From positions 930,001 through 994,000 of the forward strand of contig NZ_CP134706.1 of the NCBI RefSeq assembly GCF_038246755.1: a DNA stretch of 64,000 nt, read 5' to 3'. Position numbers and translations under genes: made by a program. The notes beneath the pieces are model-generated. The model was not told the origin of the DNA, searched no databases, and was given only the letters and a program-made list of their open reading frames with translations. Below, piece by piece: positions 47,476 to 56,143 of this stretch; within the stretch, counting starts at the first letter, position 1, and each line of letters opens with the position of its first letter. Source of the stretch: Micromonospora sp. FIMYZ51 (GTDB lineage: Bacteria > Actinomycetota > Actinomycetes > Mycobacteriales > Micromonosporaceae).

Positions 47476-47512
47476 CCCGCTGTCGCCGCGCGCCGGCCCA
47501 GCCAGCCGTCCC

Positions 47513-47608
47513 GCCGGCCAGGCTGCCGCCGGGCCGGGCCAGTTCGCCGTCGTGCCGGCCAGGCTGCCGTCGTGCTGGGCAGCTGCCCGGCTGGGCCAGT
47601 TCGCCGTC
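47513..47608. repeat. Direct repeats overlapping the thiolase stop codon
   Basis: GCCGGCCAGGCTGCCG occurs at 47513-47528 and 47554-47569. GGGCCAGTTCGCCGTC occurs at 47536-47551 and 47593-47608; the last copy reaches into the thiolase stop codon at 47607-47609. They fill the gap between two convergent genes. Confidence 0.75.
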
Positions 47609-48866
47609 AGTTGAGGCGTTCGAGGACCATCGCCATGCCCTGACCGCCGCCGACGCACATGGTCTCCAGACCGATGGTCTTGTCGTGCCACTGAAGGGCG
47701 TTGAGCAGCGTGCCGGTGATCCGGGCGCCGGTCATGCCGAACGGGTGACCGACGGCGATGGCGCCGCCCATCACATTCACCTTCTCCTCGGGGATGCCGA
47801 GTTGGCGGTACGACGGGATCACCTGCGCGGCGAACGCCTCGTTGATCTCGACCAGGTCGACGTCGTCGATGGTCATGCCGGCGCGCTTGAGTGCCTGCCG
47901 GCTCGCCTCGACCGGGCCCAGCCCCATGATCTCCGGGGACAGTGCGGTGACACCGGTGGAGACGATCCGGGCCAGCGGGGTGATGCCCAGTTCCTCGGCC
48001 CGCTGGGCGCTCATCACGACCACGGCGGCGGCCCCGTCGTTGAGCGGGCAGCAGTTGCCGGCGGTGATCCGGCCGTCCGGGCGGAAGACCGGTTTGAGGG
48101 CGGAGACCGCCTCCAGGGTGACTCCCGCGCGTGGGCCGTCGTCGGTGCTCACCACCGTGCCGTCAGGCGTGCTGACCGGGGTGATCTCGCGGGCCCAGAA
48201 GCCTTTCGCGATCGCCTGCTCGGCGAGGTTCTGGCTGCGTACGCCGAACGCGTCCATGTCGGCGCGGGACACGTCGTACGCCTGGGCCAGGTTTTCTGCC
48301 GTTTGTCCCATGGACAGATAGACGTCGGGCAGCGCGTCCTGCTCGCGCGGGTCGGTCCAGACCGGGGCGTCTGCTTCGGCGCGGGCCTCGGAGCGCGCCT
48401 GTGCCTCGGCGAAGCGTGGGTTCTCCCAGCGGCCGATCAGGGACTGCGCCTCGGACGGCAGCCGGTCGGAGTTGCCCCGAGCGTAGCGGGAGACGGCCTC
48501 CACACCGGCGGAGACGAACACGTCGCCCTCGCCGGCCCGGATGGCGTGCATCGCCATCCGGGTGGTCTGCAACGAGGACGCACAGTAGCGGGTGAGGGTG
48601 GCACCGGGTAGGCCGTCGAGACCCATCAGTACGGCGACCACGCGGGCCATGTTGAAGCCCTGCTCGCCACCGGGCAGGCCGCAGCCGAGGTAGAGGTCGT
48701 CGATGTCTCGTGGATCGAGCTGGGGGACCTTGTCCAGCGCGGACCGCACGATGGTGGCGGCGAGGTCGTCCGGGCGGAGGTCACGGAGGGACCCCTTGTG
48801 GGCCCGGCCGATGGGGGAGCGGGCGGTGGCGACGATCACGGCATCGCGGGGCGACTCAATCGGCAT
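47607..48866 (-). CDS. Acetyl-CoA C-acyltransferase (thiolase)
   Basis: Thiolases cleave 3-ketoacyl-CoA in beta-oxidation or condense acetyl-CoA. The protein has 419 residues. The nucleophilic Cys is in LTRYCASSLQ (near residue 93). NEAFAAQVIP, GGAIAVGHPFGMTGAR with the catalytic His, and LETMCVGGGQG with the second Cys are all present. It resembles mycobacterial FadA3, which is likewise followed by a GDSL esterase gene (Rv1074c-Rv1075c). Chain-length preference cannot be read from sequence. Confidence 0.94.
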   Translation of the reverse strand: MPIESPRDAVIVATARSPIGRAHKGSLRDLRPDDLAATIVRSALDKVPQLDPRDIDDLYLGCGLPGGEQGFNMARVVAVLMGLDGLPGATLTRYCASSLQTTRMAMHAIRAGEGDVFVSAGVEAVSRYARGNSDRLPSEAQSLIGRWENPRFAEAQARSEARAEADAPVWTDPREQDALPDVYLSMGQTAENLAQAYDVSRADMDAFGVRSQNLAEQAIAKGFWAREITPVSTPDGTVVSTDDGPRAGVTLEAVSALKPVFRPDGRITAGNCCPLNDGAAAVVVMSAQRAEELGITPLARIVSTGVTALSPEIMGLGPVEASRQALKRAGMTIDDVDLVEINEAFAAQVIPSYRQLGIPEEKVNVMGGAIAVGHPFGMTGARITGTLLNALQWHDKTIGLETMCVGGGQGMAMVLERLN

Positions 48867-48926
48867 GCCGCAACGTTAACGCGGGAGTAACATGCCGCGG
48901 AAGCAACCCGGCGCCGGGGAAGATGT

Positions 48927-49033
48927 TCAGCGGCGCTGGGCGACAGACGTCAGCGGCGCTGGGCGAGCGCTGCGGGGGAGATGTCAGCGGCGCTGGGCGA
49001 GCGCCGTGGGGAGATGTCAGCGGCGCTGGGCGA
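48927..49033. repeat. Four copies of the SGNH hydrolase gene end
   Basis: The 17-mer TCAGCGGCGCTGGGCGA occurs at 48927, 48950, 48984 and 49017. On the minus strand it encodes the last residues AQRR and the TGA. Only the copy at 49017 ends the gene. Spacing is 23, 34 and 33 bp, with similar GGGGAGATG sequence between copies. Confidence 0.85.
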
Positions 49034-49808
49034 CGGCCGCGGCTGCGGCCACCGCCGGCAGCAGGGCGTGTGCCCAGACCCGGTACCCGTCGGCGGAGGG
49101 GTGGTAGCCGTCCGGACAGAAGGTGTTGGCGTCGGCCCGGAACACCGGCCCGGTCTCGGCGGCCAGGTCGACCACTGTTCCGCCCGCGTCGAGTACCGCG
49201 CTCGTCTGGGCCCGGCCGACCCGGCGGCCCACCCAGCCGACGACCTGACGCAGCGGTGGCGCGATGGCCCGTACCGCGCCGAGATCCGGGCAGGTGCCGA
49301 CCACCACCTCGACTCCGGCCTGGCGCAGCCGGTGCACCGCCGCGCCGAGGTAGGCGGCGGCCTCGACCGGACGACGCAGGTCGGTGGCGTCGTTCGCGCC
49401 GACCAGGACGACCGCCACGTCCGGCCGCTCACCGAGCAGCGCCCGGGCCACCTGGGTGGCCAGGTCGGTGGAGCGCGAGCCGGAGACGCCGACGCTGGAG
49501 AGGTGCACCAACCGCCCGGCCGGCCCCTCGGCGAGCAGCTCGGCCAGTTGCCCGCCGATGGTGTCGCCGAGGCGGTCGACGCCGACACCGAGGGCGGAGG
49601 AATCGCCGAGCAGCACCAGCCGCAGCGGCGGGGCGCCGGTGCGGCCGACCGTCGCCCGGAGCGCCAGACCCAGCTCGGGCTGGGCGTAGCGGCGGTTGCG
49701 GGCCACCACGGCCTGACCGGCGAGCACGGCGGCGCCGCCGAGCGCACCGGCGAGCAGCGAGACGCCGGCGGCACGGGCCAGCTGCGCGCCGGGAGACAGG
49801 TTGCTCAT
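49017..49808 (-). CDS. SGNH/GDSL hydrolase, copy 1
   Basis: The protein has 263 residues from ATG 49808. An N-terminal hydrophobic segment (AAGVSLLAGALGGAAVLAGQAVV) suggests membrane anchoring or export. SGNH blocks are intact: LRLVLLGDSSALG (nucleophile Ser), VGVSG, VVLVGANDATD (Asn) and FCPDGYHPSADGY (Asp and His). It is probably a lipase or esterase. It follows a second SGNH gene on the same strand by 49 bases. Rv1075c of M. tuberculosis is an esterase in the same neighbourhood. The end of the gene is duplicated downstream. Confidence 0.9.
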   Translation of the reverse strand: MSNLSPGAQLARAAGVSLLAGALGGAAVLAGQAVVARNRRYAQPELGLALRATVGRTGAPPLRLVLLGDSSALGVGVDRLGDTIGGQLAELLAEGPAGRLVHLSSVGVSGSRSTDLATQVARALLGERPDVAVVLVGANDATDLRRPVEAAAYLGAAVHRLRQAGVEVVVGTCPDLGAVRAIAPPLRQVVGWVGRRVGRAQTSAVLDAGGTVVDLAAETGPVFRADANTFCPDGYHPSADGYRVWAHALLPAVAAAAAVAQRR

Positions 49809-49857
49809 CTGGCCGTCCCAGGGGTGCCGGCGCCGTACGGGCGCCTGATCCGCTCGA

Positions 49858-50910
49858 TCATGTGCGTCCCTCCACTGCCTGTGATTCGGGGGTGGGAGTC
49901 GGCTGCGACGCCGTGCCGGCACCGAAGAACCCCCGGCGGCGCAGTCGAGCCCAGCGGCCAGCCGGCCCGACATTGCTGCCGAGAAGCTGCGTCCCGCTGA
50001 CCTCCGTCCCGGGATGCCGGGCCGCCTCCTGAGCCGCCTTCGGCAATGACCGTACGCCTTCGAGCCGGATCGGCGAAGGTCTCCGTTCCGGACCGGCACC
50101 CAACGCGGCGAGCACCGTGGGTAGCAGCGCGGCGGCGGCTGCGGCATATCCCTCGGCGGACGGGTGGAAGCGGTCCCAGGCGAACATCCGCCCCGGCTCG
50201 GCGTTGAAGCGTGGCCCCAGCAGATCGCCGAGGGAAACCGTCCAGCCGCCGGCCGAGACGACGGCGACCGTCTGGGCGGCAGCGAGCTGCCGACTCCACC
50301 GGCGGGCCAACCAACGCAGCGGCGGCTGAATGGGGCGGATCGCGCCCAGGTCGGGGCAGGTGCCGACGACCACCTCGGCGCCGACGGCACGCAGCGCGCG
50401 AACCCCCTCGACGAGGTAGCGCACGGCCAGGGCGGGCGGCGTCCGGTTGGTCACGTCGTTGCCGCCGATCAGGATCACCGCGACGTCGGGTCGGCACTCC
50501 AGGGCGGCCTCGACCTGGAACCTGAGCGCCGCCGAGATGGCACCTACCACGGCGAAGCGGTGCAGCCGCACCGGCCGTTGAAGCCGGCGGGACAACCCGG
50601 TCGCCAGCAGCGCGCCCGGCGTCTCCCGTCGGCGGTGCACGCCGTAACCGGCAGCCGTGGAGTCGCCGAGGATGACCATGGTGACCGCCGGACCGGGAAA
50701 CTTCGCGCCGTAGACGCCGTCGCAACGCGGTGGCGGGGCCTCGGCCATCGGGATGGTGCGCCGGGCCTGGCGGGCCTGGCCGAAGAGCAGGCCGGTGGTC
50801 GCCCCCGCAGCCGCTACCGTGGCGGTCGTGCCGATCGCTGCCAGGCGGGCCACTCGCCAGGCGCGCGACCAGCGCGGGCGATTCGGTACGGCGTACTTGT
50901 CGACCCCCAC
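49858..50910 (-). CDS. SGNH/GDSL hydrolase, copy 2
   Basis: The protein has 350 residues from GTG 50910. After an N-terminal anchor (LAAIGTTATVAAAGATTGLLFG), SGNH blocks are present: VTMVILGDSTAAGYGV (Ser), VVGAIS, VAVILIGGNDVTN (Asn) and WDRFHPSAEGYA (Asp and His). It has a C-terminal extension of about 85 residues, Arg/Pro/Gly-rich, that copy 1 lacks. EVVVGTCPDLGA is shared by both copies, so they are paralogues. Likely co-transcribed with copy 1. Confidence 0.9.
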   Translation of the reverse strand: MGVDKYAVPNRPRWSRAWRVARLAAIGTTATVAAAGATTGLLFGQARQARRTIPMAEAPPPRCDGVYGAKFPGPAVTMVILGDSTAAGYGVHRRRETPGALLATGLSRRLQRPVRLHRFAVVGAISAALRFQVEAALECRPDVAVILIGGNDVTNRTPPALAVRYLVEGVRALRAVGAEVVVGTCPDLGAIRPIQPPLRWLARRWSRQLAAAQTVAVVSAGGWTVSLGDLLGPRFNAEPGRMFAWDRFHPSAEGYAAAAAALLPTVLAALGAGPERRPSPIRLEGVRSLPKAAQEAARHPGTEVSGTQLLGSNVGPAGRWARLRRRGFFGAGTASQPTPTPESQAVEGRT

Positions 50911-50916
50911 ACCGCG

Positions 50917-50922
50917 ACACTA
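50917..50922 (-). promoter_or_regulatory. -10 box of a leaderless promoter for the SGNH pair
   Basis: On the minus strand TAGTGT lies 6 bases before GTG 50910, with no Shine-Dalgarno sequence between. Confidence 0.6.
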
Positions 50923-51050
50923 GCGCGCCGGTACGACGGTCCGCTGTCGTCACGATGGCGTCCCCGGTGCCTGGAAAACGACTGCATTGGGTACTTGAAT
51001 ATCGAGAGTTGCGCCGGGTCGTCACGCTGCACGTGGAGAGGAGCACGACG

Positions 51051-51407
51051 ATGGCTAAGACGTTGAAGCGGGGTGCGGCGTTCGTGGCGCTGGGCCGGGC
51101 GCTGACCGCCGGTGCCCGGGGCGGTCCGTCGCTCGGCGCGCGGATCGGTGCGCTGCCCAGGATGATCGCGGCCACCGCCCGTGGCCAGTACGACGGCGGC
51201 CTGCGGCTGGCCATGATGACGGCGGCGACGGCGTACATTGTCTCCCCGATCGACGCGGTGCCCGAAATGTTCCTCACGGTGTTCGGGCTGATCGACGACG
51301 CGGTGATGGTCACCTGGCTGGCCGGCGCGGTGCTCGCCGAGACCGAGCGGTTCCTGGAGTGGGAGGCTCGTCGCAGCTCGGTAATCCCCGGGCACGCGGT
51401 GCCCTGA
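51051..51407 (+). CDS. DUF1232/YkvA-family protein
   Basis: The protein has 118 residues from ATG 51051, with GGAGAGGAG 8 bases upstream. The conserved YkvA segment AYIVSPIDAVPEMFLTVFGL, with IDDAVMVTWLAGAV, forms two short hydrophobic helices, so it is probably membrane associated. Function is unknown in the family. It is divergent from the SGNH pair and lies 83 bases before cbs. Confidence 0.87.
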   Translation: MAKTLKRGAAFVALGRALTAGARGGPSLGARIGALPRMIAATARGQYDGGLRLAMMTAATAYIVSPIDAVPEMFLTVFGLIDDAVMVTWLAGAVLAETERFLEWEARRSSVIPGHAVP

Positions 51408-51490
51408 CCCGACGTACCCTGGGCGCGGGATCACCGAGAGCAACCCGCCCGGCCTGCGGCGCCGGCGCCGGAGGAGAAGGGCACAACGAG

Positions 51491-52861
51491 GTGCAGTACT
51501 ACGACAACGTCGTCGAGATGATCGGCAACACCCCGCTGGTACGGCTGCGCAACGTCGCCGAGGGCATCCAGGCGACCGTGCTGGCGAAGGTGGAGTACCT
51601 CAACCCGGGTGGCTCCGTGAAGGACCGGATCGCGCTACGCATGGTGGAGGATGCCGAGGCCGCCGGCATCCTCCGGCCGGGCGGCACCATCGTCGAGCCG
51701 ACCAGCGGTAACACCGGCGTGGGGCTGGCCCTGGTGGCGCAGCTGCGCGGCTACCGCTGCGTCTTCGTCTGCCCGGACAAGGTCAGCCAGGACAAGCAGG
51801 ACGTACTGCGGGCGTACGGCGCGGAGGTGGTGGTCTGCCCGACCGCCGTCGCGCCGGAGGACCCCCGCTCGTACTACAACGTCTCCGACCGGCTGGCCCG
51901 GGAGATTCCCGGCGCCTGGAAGCCCAACCAGTACGCCAACCCGGCGAACCCCCGTTCGCACTACGAGACCACCGGCCCCGAGCTGTGGAAGCAGACCGAC
52001 GGGCGGATCACCCACTTCGTCGCGGGGGTGGGCACCGGTGGCACGATCTCCGGCATCGGGCGGTACCTCAAGGAGGCGTCCGGCGGCACGGTCAAGATCA
52101 TCGGGGCGGATCCGGAGGGCTCGGTCTACTCCGGCGGCACCGGCCGGCCGTACCTGGTCGAGGGAGTCGGTGAGGACTTCTGGCCGGAAACGTACGACCG
52201 GGAGGTGGCCGACGAGATCATCGAGGTGTCGGACAAGCAGTCCTTCGAGATGACCCGGCGGCTGGCCCGCGAGGAAGGGCTGCTGGTCGGCGGTTCCTGC
52301 GGCATGGCGGCCGTGGCCGCGCTGGAGGTGGCCCGCAGTGCCGGACCGGACGACCTGGTCGTGGTGCTGCTGCCCGACGGCGGCCGAGGCTACCTCTCCA
52401 AGATCTTCAACGACGCCTGGATGGCCCGGTACGGCTTCCTCAACAACTCCGGCTCCGAGCCGACCGTGGCGGAGGCGCTGGTTGGCAAGCCGGGCGGGCT
52501 GCCCGAGCTGGTGCACGTACACCCGACCGAGACGGTCCGCGACGCGGTCGACTACATGCGCGAGTACGGCGTCTCGCAGTTGCCCGTGCTCAAGGCCGAG
52601 CCGCCGGTGGTGACCGGCGAGGTGGCCGGCTCGATCGCGGAGAAGGACCTGCTCGACGCGCTCTTCACCGGTCAGGCCCACCTGCACGACACGATCGAGC
52701 GGCACATGGCACCGCCGCTGCCGATGATCGGTGGCGGTCAGCCGGTAAGCGAGGCGGTCAACCTGCTGGAGAAGTCCGATGCCGCGCTGGTGCTGATCGA
52801 CGGGAAGCCCAAGGGCGTCCTCACCCGCCAGGACCTGCTCGCCCACCTCGGCGCCCGCTGA
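51491..52861 (+). CDS. cbs: Cystathionine beta-synthase
   Basis: Cbs joins homocysteine and serine to form cystathionine, using PLP. The protein has 456 residues from GTG 51491, with GGAGGAG about 15 bases upstream. The PLP lysine is K44 in NPGGSVKDRIAL; PTSGNTGVGLALV and AGVGTGGTISGIGRYLKE bind cofactor. Two CBS domains form the C-terminal third (HPTETVRDAVDYMREYGVSQ and EAVNLLEKSDAALVLIDG), a regulatory module. With metB 8.5 kb away it provides transsulfuration genes in the same order as mycobacteria (Rv1077, Rv1079). Confidence 0.95.
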   Translation: MQYYDNVVEMIGNTPLVRLRNVAEGIQATVLAKVEYLNPGGSVKDRIALRMVEDAEAAGILRPGGTIVEPTSGNTGVGLALVAQLRGYRCVFVCPDKVSQDKQDVLRAYGAEVVVCPTAVAPEDPRSYYNVSDRLAREIPGAWKPNQYANPANPRSHYETTGPELWKQTDGRITHFVAGVGTGGTISGIGRYLKEASGGTVKIIGADPEGSVYSGGTGRPYLVEGVGEDFWPETYDREVADEIIEVSDKQSFEMTRRLAREEGLLVGGSCGMAAVAALEVARSAGPDDLVVVLLPDGGRGYLSKIFNDAWMARYGFLNNSGSEPTVAEALVGKPGGLPELVHVHPTETVRDAVDYMREYGVSQLPVLKAEPPVVTGEVAGSIAEKDLLDALFTGQAHLHDTIERHMAPPLPMIGGGQPVSEAVNLLEKSDAALVLIDGKPKGVLTRQDLLAHLGAR

Positions 52862-52863
52862 GC

Positions 52864-52920
52864 GGTAAGGAAGGGCCCCCTTTTAACGCCTCGTGCATAG
52901 CAGGGGCCCCCTTTTAACGC
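52864..52920. repeat. GGGCCC-type repeat, copy 4
   Basis: It begins GGTAAGGAAGGGCCCCC on the + strand, 2 bases after the cbs stop. The second half is AGGGGCCCCCTTTTAACGC-like. It faces copy 5, which lies in the opposite orientation 26 bases on. Confidence 0.85.
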
Positions 52921-52946
52921 CCGGCCGCGAAATCAGCAGATCGAGT

Positions 52947-53000
52947 GTTAATAGGGGGCCCTTCCTCTACCGCAGGCGTTAAAAGGGGGCCCTTCCTTAC
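52947..53000. repeat. GGGCCC-type repeat, copy 5, supplies a stop codon
   Basis: On the minus strand it begins GTAAGGAAGGGCCCCC. The TAA of its first four bases (52997-52999) is the stop codon of the GNAT gene. Copies 4 and 5 form a large inverted pair between two convergent genes, able to make strong hairpins. Confidence 0.85.
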
Positions 53001-53509
53001 CCCAAAGTGCGGGTGTAGCGGAGTTGGGGGGTGGGGGCGTTGCCGATCATCTCCGCCCGCTCCGCCCCGGTCGGCTGCCAGCCGCCGCGCTCGTAGAAGC
53101 GGCGGGCGTGGGTGTTGTCGCGCAGCACCCAGAGCGCGGCGTGGTGCCAGCCGCGCGCCTGCATGGCGGACAGCGCGTCGATCATCAGGGCGCGGCCGAT
53201 GCCCCGGCCGCGTTCGGTCGGCTCCAGATGTATGGCGTTGAGCAGTCCGGTGACCGGGTCGCCCTCGTCGTCGGGGCCGAGGTAGCTGAAGCCGACGAGG
53301 GTGCCGGCCCGCTCGGCGACGGTCATCCGGTGGTCGGTCTGCTCGTGCTCCCATCGGGTCACCCAGTAGCTGCCCATGGCCTCGGGTGTGGGGTGGACCA
53401 GCGCGGCGGGCGGCAGGAAGGCGGAGTACGCGGCGATCCGGGACCGCTGGTGCAGGGCACCCACCGCCATCAGGTCACCGGCGGTCGCCGGACGGAGGGT
53501 GACGATCAC
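52997..53509 (-). CDS. GNAT-family N-acetyltransferase
   Basis: The protein has 170 residues from GTG 53509, starting [20 protein letters not shown]. The acetyl-CoA loop is [15 protein letters not shown], followed by [25 protein letters not shown], typical of GNATs acting on small molecules or protein N-termini. The substrate is unknown. The start overlaps the RNase Z stop by 4 bases (GTGA), and the stop TAA lies in a repeat element, so the last residues (TRTLG) may be recent. Confidence 0.9.
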   Translation of the reverse strand: MIVTLRPATAGDLMAVGALHQRSRIAAYSAFLPPAALVHPTPEAMGSYWVTRWEHEQTDHRMTVAERAGTLVGFSYLGPDDEGDPVTGLLNAIHLEPTERGRGIGRALMIDALSAMQARGWHHAALWVLRDNTHARRFYERGGWQPTGAERAEMIGNAPTPQLRYTRTLG

Positions 53510-54435
53510 TCTCCCGAGGGTACCCGTCGGGGTGGAACCTGAATCGTGGTCAGATCCTCGGCGATCACCAGGTCGCCGTCGAAGTGGGCGCGGGCCTCGT
53601 CTGCGAAGCGGGCCGGGTCGGCGTACCGCTGGGAGAAGTGGGTGAGCACCAGGCGGCGTACCCCCGACTCGGCCGCCACCCGCGCGGCCTGGCCGGCGGT
53701 GAGGTGCCCGACCTCGGCGGCGAGCGCGGTCTCGGAGGCCAGGAAGGTCGCCTCGATCACCAGCAGGTCGGCCTGCTCGGCCAGCGCGTACACGGCGTCG
53801 CAGAGGCCGGTGTCCATCACGAAGGCGAACCGCTGCCCGGGCCGGGGCACGCTCACCTCCGCTCGGGTGACGCGGCGCCCGTCGTGGTCGAGGTGACCGA
53901 CGCGCTGCAACTCGCCGACCGCCGGCCCGCCGATGCCGTACGCGGCCAGCCGCTCCGGCACCATCCGGTACCCGTCGGGCTCGATCAGCCGATAGCCGTA
54001 CGTGTCGATCGGGTGGCGCAGCCGGCGCGCCTCCAGGGTGCCGCAGCGCAACGCGATCCGTTGCCCGTCGGTCTCGATCGGCGCCACGGCCAGTTCGGCG
54101 GTCTCGTGGAAGGAGCTGGCGTGCCGCAGCCGGGCGAAGTATTCGGTGCCCTCGGCCGGGAAGTGCACCGCCACCGGATGCGGTACCCGGTCCAGGGAGA
54201 GCCGCTGGATGGTGCCGGGTAGCCCGAGGCAGTGGTCGCCGTGGAAGTGGGTGACGCAGATCCGGGTCAGGTCGGTGGCGGTGACGCCGGTGTGCAGCAA
54301 CTGCCGCTGGCTGCCCTCGCCCGGGTCGAAGAGGATCACCTCGTCGTCCCAGCGCAGCACGTACCCGTTGTGGTTGCGGGCCCGGGTCGGGGCCTGGCTG
54401 GCCGTACCGAGCACCACCAGCTCGCGCATTGACAC
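53506..54435 (-). CDS. rnz: Ribonuclease Z
   Basis: RNase Z cuts tRNA precursors at the 3' end. The protein has 309 residues from GTG 54435, with GGGAGG 5 bases upstream; ATG 54429 is an alternative. The zinc motif is [13 protein letters not shown] near residue 65. [11 protein letters not shown] supplies the bridging Asp, and [10 protein letters not shown] the last His. A long flexible-arm region is not obvious, as in short RNase Z. A 35-bp repeat array lies upstream. The gene is coupled to the GNAT gene. Confidence 0.94.
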   Translation of the reverse strand: MSMRELVVLGTASQAPTRARNHNGYVLRWDDEVILFDPGEGSQRQLLHTGVTATDLTRICVTHFHGDHCLGLPGTIQRLSLDRVPHPVAVHFPAEGTEYFARLRHASSFHETAELAVAPIETDGQRIALRCGTLEARRLRHPIDTYGYRLIEPDGYRMVPERLAAYGIGGPAVGELQRVGHLDHDGRRVTRAEVSVPRPGQRFAFVMDTGLCDAVYALAEQADLLVIEATFLASETALAAEVGHLTAGQAARVAAESGVRRLVLTHFSQRYADPARFADEARAHFDGDLVIAEDLTTIQVPPRRVPSGE

Positions 54436-54466
54436 GTCGACCTCCCACGCTGGCCCGACCGAGCCG

Positions 54467-54607
54467 GGGCATTGAGCGACCCGGGAGCATGCCGCGACCC
54501 TGGGCATTGAGCGACCCGGGAGCATGCCGCGACCCTGGGCATTGAGCGACCCGGGAGCGTGCCGCGACCCTGGGCATTGAGCGACCCCGGAGCGTGCAGC
54601 GACCCCT
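54467..54607. repeat. Four 35-bp tandem repeats upstream of rnz
   Basis: Copies start at 54467, 54502, 54537 and 54572 (the last 36 bp), each GGGCATTGAGCGACC then CGGGAGC, TGCCGCGACCCT. A decayed fifth copy continues to about 54640. Spacers are absent, so this is not a CRISPR. The first copy lies 31 bases from the rnz start. Confidence 0.9.
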
Positions 54608-54640
54608 GGGCATTTAGCGACCCCGGGCATGAAGCGACCC

Positions 54641-54949
54641 CCGGGGCTTCCGCGTTGACGCGGGCCGGCTGGACTGGGCCGGCACCCCGGGGGTCGGGTG
54701 GCTTGTCGTGGATTCGCCGCACCGCTGCCACACGGTCTCGACGACTCTTACCGTGCCCACCCACAGGGGTGGACGCACTGTCGAGGACAGCGGCTAGCGG
54801 ACAGCCACCTCACGAGTCCGATTGCTATACAAGTCTGGACCACCTCCTTTCCCGTGTACCGCCACGCTATCCAGCGTCGACCCCGGCGGCAACGGATTTC
54901 GATCACATCTGGCGGCGGCCCGACCCGGTCGCCGACGGCGGGAGGCGCC
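54641..54949. other. Gap without a recognised gene upstream of the rnz repeats
   Basis: With the 35-bp array this completes a 514-base gap (54436-54949). On the minus strand GAAAGGAGGTG, a near-perfect Shine-Dalgarno sequence, ends at 54841, but no convincing reading frame follows; the longest from a nearby GTG is about 20-30 codons. TGGTCCAGAC beside it resembles half of a DasR-type site. Local hairpins include CTGTC-GAG-GACAG and CCACC-CACAG-GGGTGG. I cannot assign a function. Confidence 0.4.
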
Positions 54950-56143
54950 TCAGGAGGTGGGGGCGATGCCGATCGGGCCCTCCCGGGGGCCGTCCTCGCT
55001 GGCCGGCTGCACCGACAGGGACGGGAAGTCGGCCAGGTCGCCCTCGGGTTCGGCGTCCCATTCCGGGAAGACCAGGTCGCTTTGCAGATAGAGGCAGAGC
55101 AGTTGGGTCAGGTGGCGGAGCCCTTCCAGGTGGGTCCGTTCGTGGCCGTGGGTGGCGTCGACACCGAAGCCGACCAGGGCCACCCGGGCGTGGGCACCCG
55201 CCTCCACCGCCGCCGCCACGTCCGAGCGGTAGTAGTCGAAGACGTCCCGGACCAGGTCCACGTCGTGATCCCGGGCGATCGCGGCCAGGTTGCGGGTGAG
55301 GTGGTAGTCGAAGGGACCCACCCCGTCGCCCATCGCCAGGGTGGCGGCGTCCTCCCGGGACTGCTGCCCCGGCGCGACCACCGCCGCGTCCACCGAGACG
55401 ATCTCGGCGACGTCCGGGTCGAGGCCGTGCGACGCGCCGTGGCCGATCTCCTCGGTCACGGTGATCAGCAGGTGCGCGCTGACCGCCGGCGTCACCCGGG
55501 CGTCGACCAGGGCCTTGATCGCGGTGAGCACGGCAGCCACCCCGGCCTTGTCGTCCAGGTGCCGGGACTTGACGAACCCGCTGGGGGTGATCGTCGGGTT
55601 GGGCAGGAACGCCACGAAGTCGCCCGCGTCGATGCCGAGCGCACGCAGGCCGGCGATGTCCTCCACCGGCTCGTCGACGCGTACCTCGACCTGCTCCCAG
55701 CCGATGCCCTGCTCGTCGACGGCGTCGTTGTAGCGGTGCCCGCTGGCCTTGAGCGGCAGGACCTGACCGGTGATCACCCGCTCCAGGTCGTCGGTGAAGA
55801 TCCGTACGTGCGCACCCTCGGCGAACCGGGCGCTGTGCGTACCGATCTGCTTCAACTCCAGCCGACCGTTCTCCTTCAGCCGCTTGACCATCCCGCCGAT
55901 GGTGTCGGTGTGCACCACGATCGCCCGGTCCGCGCCGGTCTGCCGGGGACCGGGCAGGCAGGCGCTCAGCGCGCCCCGGCGGGTAAGCGTGGACGGGATG
56001 CCGAGCGCCGAGAGCCGCTCACCCACGTACTGCTGCACGTGGTCGGTACGCCCGGAGGGGCTGGGAATGTCCAGCAGCTCGAGCAGCACCTGACGCAGGT
56101 AGTCCAGGTCGATCGGCAGCGGGAGGATCTTGCGTACGGTCAT
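54950..56143 (-). CDS. M42-family peptidase of the NAGGN osmoprotectant system
   Basis: The protein has 397 residues from ATG 56143, overlapping the ngg stop by 4 bases. M42/M20 features include LLDIPSPSG, VVHTDTIGGMVKRL, RHLDDKAGVAAVLTAIKAL (metal Asp), ITVTEEIGHGASHGL (Glu pair) and GVDATHGHERTHLEG at the end. Such peptidases accompany asnO and ngg in NAGGN gene sets and may degrade or mature the dipeptide; the exact role is not established. Confidence 0.9.
   Translation of the reverse strand: MTVRKILPLPIDLDYLRQVLLELLDIPSPSGRTDHVQQYVGERLSALGIPSTLTRRGALSACLPGPRQTGADRAIVVHTDTIGGMVKRLKENGRLELKQIGTHSARFAEGAHVRIFTDDLERVITGQVLPLKASGHRYNDAVDEQGIGWEQVEVRVDEPVEDIAGLRALGIDAGDFVAFLPNPTITPSGFVKSRHLDDKAGVAAVLTAIKALVDARVTPAVSAHLLITVTEEIGHGASHGLDPDVAEIVSVDAAVVAPGQQSREDAATLAMGDGVGPFDYHLTRNLAAIARDHDVDLVRDVFDYYRSDVAAAVEAGAHARVALVGFGVDATHGHERTHLEGLRHLTQLLCLYLQSDLVFPEWDAEPEGDLADFPSLSVQPASEDGPREGPIGIAPTS

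Noticed and set aside
54467..54640. CRISPR-like array of 35-bp repeats
   Set aside because: Units follow each other without spacers, and no cas genes are present.
54836..54850. Fragment of the 16S rRNA 3' end (CACCTCCTTTC on the + strand)
   Set aside because: Only the anti-Shine-Dalgarno bases match; the preceding helix 45 sequence is absent. It is better read as a Shine-Dalgarno sequence on the minus strand.
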